From positions 1 through 6,766 of the forward strand of contig JAQCER010000192.1 in assembly GCA_027618625.1 (NCBI GenBank): a stretch of 6,766 nt of DNA, written 5' to 3'. Source of the stretch: Verrucomicrobiota bacterium (GTDB taxonomy: Bacteria > Verrucomicrobiota > Verrucomicrobiia > Verrucomicrobiales > DEV007). Made by a program: the position numbers and the translations under genes. The notes beneath the pieces were generated by a model, which was not told the origin of the DNA, searched no databases, and saw nothing but the letters and a program-made list of their open reading frames with translations. Numbering within the stretch: position 1 is the first letter of the stretch; every line of letters starts with the position of its first letter. Positions 1 to 5,009 of the stretch are shown here, one piece after another.

Positions 1-1
1 G

Positions 2-3000
2 CCCTTCGCTGCTACCGATGAGCAGGAAGCGGAAGCGACGCCGTTGGTTGCCACGGGCACTTCTGGATATCGTGAGACTCTCGAGCAGCTCGCGGAGGCA
101 ACAAGCCTTGGAGACACGGAGAGCCTCATCGCCAAAAACGAGCGCCCAACGCTCCGGGCTGGCAGAGGTCTGGAAAGAGGTCTGGAAACGGAGCCAAGGC
201 GTTTTAATATTGATGGTTCGGTCACGACTTCAGATGAGAGCGTTCGCCGAGAGTTTGCACTCCTTCCAGCACAATCCCAGCTGGCGTTGCAAGAGCCAAT
301 GGCTGATCAGCCGACTGACACGACTGGGCCGGTGATCGAGCAGGACCACAAACAAGTTGCAGCCGCTGACGTGTCGTTCGAACTGCCTGGGATGCCTGCG
401 CCAATGGCGCAGACTGCGGGTGAAAGTGCGGATAAATTATTGCTGGCCACTGCCGCTACTGAGTATGGGAGTGTCTCTGATGGACTAAGGGACACTGATG
501 ATGCGAAGGATGCGCCCGCAGCTGAAAGCGAAAGCAAGCCCGCCGAGGTGGAGCAACGACAGAAACTCGGAGAGGTCGAGGTTGCGCAAAGTCTCGGGGG
601 AGCGCAGAGGGGATCAACGTCGGGGAACGAACCCAATGCTCCAGGCATTCCCGAATTGCAAGTCGCCCAGAACGACGAGAATGGCAACCCCTTCGACCGT
701 TTGGCAGGACAGCAAAGCAGTGGCACGGCAAATTCGAACGAGTTTTTTTTCGCGAGATCAGAGCGGGAACTCGTTGAGCAAGACACGCTGACCCTTTCGG
801 AACAGGAGGCGAGCGTGGAACTCACTCCCGACTTTGTAGAACCAGCGGAGGATCGGTTGAACGAGACTGGCGATGCCATCGAGGTCGCAGGGAAGCCAGT
901 GGTGCCGAGATACGACGACGAAGTTCTACCTGATGATTATGTGATGAGGGAAAAGAGTATCGAATTGGGCAGCGGGCCCGACCTGGCAACGGGAAAAAAA
1001 AGTGACGGCTATTCAATTGAGCTCGCAGTTGCGCCTGAGGTGGTCGAGTTCGATGGGTTCGCAGACCGTGGCGGGGAGGCGAAAGAGCCCGAGGTGAGAG
1101 CGGAGGCAGAAAGGGCAGACGTTCTGTGGCATACACCCCGAGTCGAGAGTGCCGAAGCGTTGGCGAAGGCTGCCGCGCAGCCCCAGTCCGGCGAGTATCA
1201 ACGTGGTCCCGGCCATCCCGCGAGCACATCGCTTTCCAGCGTGATTTTCCCGAATGAATCGGAGCCAACAGTTGCTGCAATCAGTAATGACCGTAATGGC
1301 GGGCTGGATGGTGAGATGGCTGGTGGTGGTGGTCCCGCATCTGTATCCGGCCCGGGCGGCGAGGCGAAGCCCGGCGACATTGTCGAAGAGCAATCCAGCT
1401 TAGTAGCGGGCGGAACGCAGTCGCTCGACACCAAGATCCCGGACTCATCGGATGGATCGGTAAATGCGTCCGCAGCCACGGACGATGGTCTTCGGATGTT
1501 CAGGGCAGCAGTTCCAGGAATCGAGCCCAACGGACCGATTGGCGGGATGGGTGGTGGTGGCGCTGAAACTCACGCTGAAAGCCCCCCCGCTGCGGCGCCT
1601 CTTGATGGAGGGGAGGCGCTGGTCTCAGACAGGGCGCAAAGTGCGCCACCTGCGCCTGTTACGGCTCCTTTGTCGGGTATAGTCGCGGGAGCGGAAGTCG
1701 CCGAAGCGACGCAGGTAGATGCTCAATTGGAGAGGAAACTGGAGGTCAAAAAACAGGCAATGGACGAGAACGCCCCGGTTGTCGCTTTCGAAGGCAGGGA
1801 AGTTATTGAGGATTTGGCACTTGCCGACAGTGGGGCCGCGCCAGATGTGGACTTGTTGGGCACGATTACCGACCGTGTTCGTGAACGATTTGGGAACGAC
1901 GGGACCGAAGTGATGCCGCCCGCCGAGCCAGGCCAGGCGGGTGATGATGGGATTACCCTGCGTGAAAAGAATCCCGGGACAATGAGTTCTGGCGCTGGCT
2001 TTAGCTCGATCGATAACTTTAACGGATTGATCGACAACGCCACGACGAACTTTGATTCAGCTGGCCTGGGCACAGCTCCCGACGGTGCCGTTCTTGGAGA
2101 GGAAGGCGCTGGAGAGCCGGTGGATTTTGCGGGAGGACGTATCCCAGAGTCTCTCGTTGCCGATGATTCTGGGAGTCTTGAGCAGCAGAAAGCCAAACTA
2201 TCCGCTTTTAGTCGAGGGGGTAGCGTCACGACTGATTTCGATACTGGCCTCGGCAATGCTCCAGACGGCGCAGCAATCCTTCAGCCAGAGATCGAACCAC
2301 GATTCGGCGAGCAAGAGCGTGTGCTTGAGGAGGCGAGGGGGGAGGTCGCTAAGGACAGCCTGCAGTCGCAGAGAAGAATGCTTCAGTCGGCAGATGCTCA
2401 GGAAACGGCTTCGCCAGGAGATGCTTTGAGCGCTGAGCTAGCTGATGCCCAACGGCAATTGAACGAATTCAGGACCGCAAGTCTGAGAAAGCGGATTGAT
2501 CTCACGCTTCCCAAGAGCGCTATGAGCATTGAACCGCATTCCTCTGACGATGATAAACTCAATGATGCCACTCTAGAACAGCTTGATGCTTTGGCTGCCG
2601 ATGAGCGACGATTGGAGCAACGTGTTGAAGATGCTGCGCAAAAGGTGATCGAAAAACAGGAGCATTTTGGAATCGTTGATAATGGAGGTCTTTTGGGGGG
2701 TGACACAACAGAAACCGGATCCTCTCGATTGCCCGATCAAAGTCTGATGAGCCGATTGCAGGCGGAGCAGGAGGTGTCAACTCTGGAGACGCACCTTGAA
2801 ACTTTAGAATCACTGGAGGGTGAGAAACTGATCCAGGAGAGCCTGGCTCTGGGTGTCGACGGAAAAGATGAATTAAGAGCGAAACTACAAAGCGCCCAAC
2901 AGAAGCTGGAAGCTCTGGATGCAACTTCGGAATCGGGTGCAGACCGCTATTCGGAGCTCCTCAATAGATACAATTCTGCAATCAATCCATTGATGAAAGA

Positions 3001-4450
3001 ATACGTTACACCTGTGGAATCTATCCAGCTTCAAGAAAAGCTAGAGAAAGAGCTGCTAGGCAATATTCAAAGAGAGCGTTCAGAACTGTGGCAAGAATCA
3101 GGAAAGGAATTCGCCCCGGTAACGACCACCGAAGAACTCGCATCCTCCAATGCTTTCTCCACCTTCTCCTTGAACGTAAGCGACGTCGCCTTCAAGCTTG
3201 CGCAGTCGGCGTTGACGAAAGGGGAGTGGCCCGAGCCGGAGAAGATGCGGGTGGAGGAATTTGTGAATGCTCTGGACTACGGCGATCCTGCGCCCGCAGT
3301 GGGTGAGAAGGTGACCTGTCGCACCGAGCAGTGTGCGCATCCTTTCATGCAGCAGCGCAATCTGTTGCGCATTGCGATGCGCACGGCAGCGGTCGGGCGC
3401 GAGGGTGGCCAGCCATTGCGATTGACGATCCTGCTGGATAATTCGGGATCGATGCAGCGCGAAGACCGTGAGGCATCGGTGCGTCGGGCGATGGAAGTGC
3501 TGGCAGCGCAGCTGCAGCAGAATGATCAGGTGTCGCTGATAGGATTTGCGCGCACGCCACGGCTGCTGGCCGATCGTGTGAGTGGCAGCGATGGAGCAAA
3601 GCTGCTCGCAGCAGTAGATGATGCGCCTTCTGAAGGAGGCACGAATCTGGAAGAAGCAATGCGCCTGGCGGCAGAAGTGGCACAACGTCAGTATGCAGAT
3701 GGTGCGGTTAACCGCATCGTACTGATGACCGATGGAGCCGCGAATCTGGGCAATGCGGATCCGGAACAACTTGCGACGCGGGTGGTGGAGTTGCGACAGG
3801 TGGGGATCGCGTTCGATGCCTGTGGTGTCGGCGCGAAGGGGTTGAATGATGAGGTGCTGGAAGCGCTGACCCGTAAGGGTGACGGACGGTACTACTTTCT
3901 CGATGCCCCGGAGCAGGCGGACTCCGGGTTCGCTTCGCAGCTGGCGGGCGCACTGCGGCCAGCGGCGAAGAACGTGAAAGTCCAGGTCGTCTTCAATCCC
4001 GAGCGGGTCGGCGCGTACCGCCTCATCGGCTATGAGAAGCATCGACTGAAGAAGGAAGACTTCCGTAACGACGCGGTGGACGCCGCAGAAATGGCAGCCG
4101 AGGAAACGGGCGTCGCCGTCTACCAGATTGAGCCGATGGCCGATGGCTCCGGCGATGTCGGCGAGGTGCGCGTGCGCTTCCAGGATGTCGCTTCAGGCCG
4201 CATGATTGAGCACAGTTGGATCATCCCGTACGAGGAAAATGCGCCAACGATCGACGGTGCCGCGCCATCGGTGCAACTCGCCGGAGTAGCGGCAATGGTC
4301 GGCGAATACCTGCGCGGTGGCCCCGATGCGTCGAATGTGGATCTCGACGTCTTGAGCAGTCTCGCTCCAGGGCTGCGCAGTGCCTATGGTGACAATGTGA
4401 GAGTGAACCAGCTGATCGGAATGATCCGTGACGCGCAGATGGCAAAGTGA
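2..4450 (+). CDS. YfbK-like von Willebrand factor A domain protein with a giant linker (5' partial)
   Basis: The frame is open from the left edge, so the true start is outside the window; the TTG at 44 is not a convincing start. The visible part is 1482 residues, ending in tandem stops TGA TGA (4448-4453). Numbering from base 2, residues 1-1049 are an acidic, Gly/Pro/Ala-rich linker that becomes heptad-like and probably coiled coil around 770-830, 855-895, 915-1005 and 1013-1036. Residues 1050-1130 begin NAFSTFSLNV and match the N-terminal domain of YfbK-type proteins (vWF_A, PF12450). The VWA fold follows at about 1140-1310 with a complete MIDAS: D1146-N-S1148-G-S1150, T1214 in EGGTNLEEA and D1244 in LMTDGAAN. 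The rest fits DUF3520 (PF12034), with FNPERVGAYRLIGYE and RNDAVDAAEM. Family members are usually several hundred residues; many verrucomicrobial relatives carry an N-terminal membrane segment, which would lie upstream here. The MIDAS predicts metal-dependent protein binding. The partner and process are unknown. Confidence is high for the domains and low for the role. Confidence 0.9.
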   Translation, partial: PFAATDEQEAEATPLVATGTSGYRETLEQLAEATSLGDTESLIAKNERPTLRAGRGLERGLETEPRRFNIDGSVTTSDESVRREFALLPAQSQLALQEPMADQPTDTTGPVIEQDHKQVAAADVSFELPGMPAPMAQTAGESADKLLLATAATEYGSVSDGLRDTDDAKDAPAAESESKPAEVEQRQKLGEVEVAQSLGGAQRGSTSGNEPNAPGIPELQVAQNDENGNPFDRLAGQQSSGTANSNEFFFARSERELVEQDTLTLSEQEASVELTPDFVEPAEDRLNETGDAIEVAGKPVVPRYDDEVLPDDYVMREKSIELGSGPDLATGKKSDGYSIELAVAPEVVEFDGFADRGGEAKEPEVRAEAERADVLWHTPRVESAEALAKAAAQPQSGEYQRGPGHPASTSLSSVIFPNESEPTVAAISNDRNGGLDGEMAGGGGPASVSGPGGEAKPGDIVEEQSSLVAGGTQSLDTKIPDSSDGSVNASAATDDGLRMFRAAVPGIEPNGPIGGMGGGGAETHAESPPAAAPLDGGEALVSDRAQSAPPAPVTAPLSGIVAGAEVAEATQVDAQLERKLEVKKQAMDENAPVVAFEGREVIEDLALADSGAAPDVDLLGTITDRVRERFGNDGTEVMPPAEPGQAGDDGITLREKNPGTMSSGAGFSSIDNFNGLIDNATTNFDSAGLGTAPDGAVLGEEGAGEPVDFAGGRIPESLVADDSGSLEQQKAKLSAFSRGGSVTTDFDTGLGNAPDGAAILQPEIEPRFGEQERVLEEARGEVAKDSLQSQRRMLQSADAQETASPGDALSAELADAQRQLNEFRTASLRKRIDLTLPKSAMSIEPHSSDDDKLNDATLEQLDALAADERRLEQRVEDAAQKVIEKQEHFGIVDNGGLLGGDTTETGSSRLPDQSLMSRLQAEQEVSTLETHLETLESLEGEKLIQESLALGVDGKDELRAKLQSAQQKLEALDATSESGADRYSELLNRYNSAINPLMKEYVTPVESIQLQEKLEKELLGNIQRERSELWQESGKEFAPVTTTEELASSNAFSTFSLNVSDVAFKLAQSALTKGEWPEPEKMRVEEFVNALDYGDPAPAVGEKVTCRTEQCAHPFMQQRNLLRIAMRTAAVGREGGQPLRLTILLDNSGSMQREDREASVRRAMEVLAAQLQQNDQVSLIGFARTPRLLADRVSGSDGAKLLAAVDDAPSEGGTNLEEAMRLAAEVAQRQYADGAVNRIVLMTDGAANLGNADPEQLATRVVELRQVGIAFDACGVGAKGLNDEVLEALTRKGDGRYYFLDAPEQADSGFASQLAGALRPAAKNVKVQVVFNPERVGAYRLIGYEKHRLKKEDFRNDAVDAAEMAAEETGVAVYQIEPMADGSGDVGEVRVRFQDVASGRMIEHSWIIPYEENAPTIDGAAPSVQLAGVAAMVGEYLRGGPDASNVDLDVLSSLAPGLRSAYGDNVRVNQLIGMIRDAQMAK
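2041..2279 (+). repeat. Degenerate internal repeat in the linker of the VWA gene
   Basis: Two stretches of the linker encode near-copies. One, at about 2041-2094, reads TTNFDSAGLGTAPDGAVL. The other, at about 2226-2279, reads TTDFDTGLGNAPDGAAIL with one residue fewer in the middle. They lie about 185 bases apart. Shared residues are TT-FD, GLG, APDGA and the final L. The match is clearer in protein than in DNA, where synonymous positions have drifted, which suggests an old duplication kept at protein level. A shorter echo, DGSVTTSDES, is encoded near 212-241 and compares with GGSVTTDFDT before the second copy. The function of the motif is unknown. Confidence 0.5.
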
Positions 4451-4480
4451 TGACGCAGGCAAAGGATGAGATTTATCGAG

Positions 4481-4540
4481 ATCTGTGTTCATCTGTGTTC
4501 ATCTGTGTTCATCTGTGTTCATCTGTGCTGATCTGTGTTT
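4481..4540 (+). repeat. 10-base tandem repeat, left arm of an inverted-repeat element
   Basis: Six head-to-tail 10-base units lie in strict register. Four are identical ATCTGTGTTC units (4481-4520), followed by the variants ATCTGTGCTG (4521-4530) and ATCTGTGTTT (4531-4540). The array begins 31 bases after the stop codon of the VWA gene. Because ten is not a multiple of three, the array reads as a repeating peptide such as ICVHLCSSVF in any open frame, a known source of spurious gene calls. Similar ATCTGTG arrays are, from memory, scattered between genes in Verrucomicrobia, Planctomycetes and some cyanobacteria. The inverted counterpart is at 4809-4850. Confidence 0.9.
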
Positions 4541-4567
4541 TCTTTCCGCCCGTGACGAGTCGACACG

Positions 4568-4762
4568 GCGGGCTGAATGCCCGCAAGTACAGAGCCCGGG
4601 GCTTCAGCCCCGGGATTACCGAAATGACAAAACGTGGCCTGAAAGGTCACCAGAACGCCTACGTTGCCGGATTCTCGCGCCACCTTCAGGGCGCTATCGT
4701 TCATTTCGATTTTTCCCCAGGCCTGAAGGCGCTGGGCATTTGTCTCCGGGGCTTTCAGCCCC
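4568..4762. repeat. Cluster of six small hairpins with TGAA/TTCA tops
   Basis: Six short palindromes follow one another between the two 10-base arrays. (1) 4568-4573 with 4579-4584, GCGGGC stem, TGAAT loop. (2) 4595-4602 with 4607-4614, a perfect 8-bp stem with TTCA loop. (3) 4634-4640 with 4644-4650, 7 bp including one G-T. (4) 4677-4681 with 4690-4694, GCGCC stem with TTCA in the loop. (5) 4716-4723 with 4728-4736, with one bulged base and a TGAA loop. (6) 4748-4753 with 4757-4762, GGGGCT stem with TTC loop. Every apex carries CTGAA or its complement TTCAG, in mixed orientation. This resembles repeats of the GGGCTGAAGCCC kind seen between genes in Verrucomicrobia and Acidobacteria. No protein-coding signal is convincing here. 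The pieces between hairpins show no further structure that I can see. Confidence 0.7.
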
Positions 4763-4808
4763 ACACTCAGGTATATTTTACCGCTGCAATGTTGGTTACT
4801 CATTTTTG

Positions 4809-4850
4809 CACAGATGGAAGAGGATGGCTACAGATGAGCACAGATGGGGA
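4809..4850 (-). repeat. 10-base repeat array in inverse orientation, right arm of the same element
   Basis: CACAGATG-type units recur every ten bases from 4811 (cagatggaag, a degenerate aggatggcta, cagatgagca, cagatgggga). They are the reverse complement of the left-arm unit. The best long-range match pairs 4520-4537 with 4829-4846: 17 of 18 positions pair, 16 as Watson-Crick and one as G-U, with a single G-G mismatch. The variant unit containing GTGCT on the left has its counterpart AGCAC on the right, so the two arms share sub-variants rather than just a motif. No convincing target-site duplication is visible outside the arms. Confidence 0.7.
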
Positions 4851-4865
4851 GAGGGACAGAACGTA

Positions 4866-4886
4866 GCACGGAGTGGCGCTCCGTGT
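4866..4886. repeat. Isolated hairpin, CACGGAG/CTCCGTG
   Basis: The stem CACGGAG (4867-4873) pairs with CTCCGTG (4879-4885) around a five-base loop, TGGCG. A flanking G-T pair can extend it to eight. It has no T-run on either side, so it is not a normal terminator. The CGGAG half-stem recurs at 4920-4924 and 4935-4939, hinting that this hairpin belongs to the same repeat complex as the terminator-like pair that follows. Confidence 0.5.
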
Positions 4887-4907
4887 GGGATGCCCAGGCT
4901 TTGGAGT

Positions 4908-4930
4908 GCTCCGGCTTGACGGAGCTTTTT
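4908..4930 (+). terminator. Rho-independent terminator-like hairpin, + strand
   Basis: GCTCCG (4908-4913) pairs perfectly with CGGAGC (4920-4925) around a six-base loop, GCTTGA, and is followed directly by five T (4926-4930). This is the classic form of an intrinsic terminator reading rightward. It would end transcription coming from the VWA gene and its repeat-filled 3' region, isolating the gene at 5010. The stem is only six pairs, and the site lies 458 bases after the VWA stop, so it may instead be a dispersed repeat that acts as a terminator by chance. Confidence 0.6.
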
Positions 4931-4953
4931 CCGACGGAGCGCGTGCAGTCACG

Positions 4954-4977
4954 AAAAAAGCGCTGTCGAGCCAGCGC
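4954..4977 (-). terminator. Rho-independent terminator-like hairpin, - strand
   Basis: On the minus strand GCGCTG pairs with CAGCGC (4972-4977 with 4960-4965) around GCTCGA and is followed by six T (the A-run at 4954-4959 on the plus strand). It would stop leftward transcription coming out of the start of the gene at 5010. No minus-strand gene is visible to need it. Its sequence and loop are a diverged inverted copy of the plus-strand hairpin at 4908-4930. Confidence 0.5.
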
Positions 4978-5009
4978 ACTCCAGATTCGAAGAACTTAAT
5001 ACGAATGTT

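Larger units (their letters stand above)
4902..4983. repeat. Inverted pair of diverged terminator-like repeats
   Basis: Bases 4902-4933 and the reverse complement of 4952-4983 match at 26 of 32 positions, counted by hand. The outer eight bases, TGGAGTGC, are identical. Four of the six differences form two compensatory pairs in the stem (T-A against G-C at the third pair, C-G against T-A at the fifth). One lies in the loop and one just after the T-run. The hairpin shape has therefore been kept while its sequence changed. The 18 bases between the copies (4934-4951) show nothing else clear. The structure fills most of the region upstream of the second gene. Confidence 0.7.

Noticed and set aside
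44..46. TTG as start of the VWA gene
   Set aside because: The frame is open and of the same acidic character back to base 2, and there is no ribosome-binding site before 44. The gene continues to the left of the window.
307..879. 190-codon minus-strand open frame opposite the linker
   Set aside because: Low-complexity Ser/Ala/Pro product mirrored from the acidic linker, with no domain and no plausible start signal.
3098..4042. 314-codon minus-strand open frame opposite the VWA domain
   Set aside because: The plus strand here encodes a recognisable VWA domain with all metal-binding residues. The antisense frame is rich in Arg, His and Cys and open because of the codon bias of the real gene.
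4481..4540. CRISPR array
   Set aside because: The units are 10 bases long and directly adjacent, without spacers, so this is a simple tandem repeat.
4447..4919. Two overlapping plus-strand reading frames of about 140 codons in the spacer (4447-4866 and 4485-4919)
   Set aside because: They consist of translated 10-base repeats (ICVHLCSSVF pattern) and hairpin sequence, overlap each other in different frames, and one begins inside the end of the VWA gene. They are typical false calls from repeats.
4985..5009. Promoter and Shine-Dalgarno site for the gene at 5010
   Set aside because: An AT-rich TTAATA at 4997-5002 could serve as a -10 box, but no -35 lies at the right distance and no GGAG-like site is within 4-12 bases of the start. 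TTGACG at 4916 is inside the terminator stem-loop.
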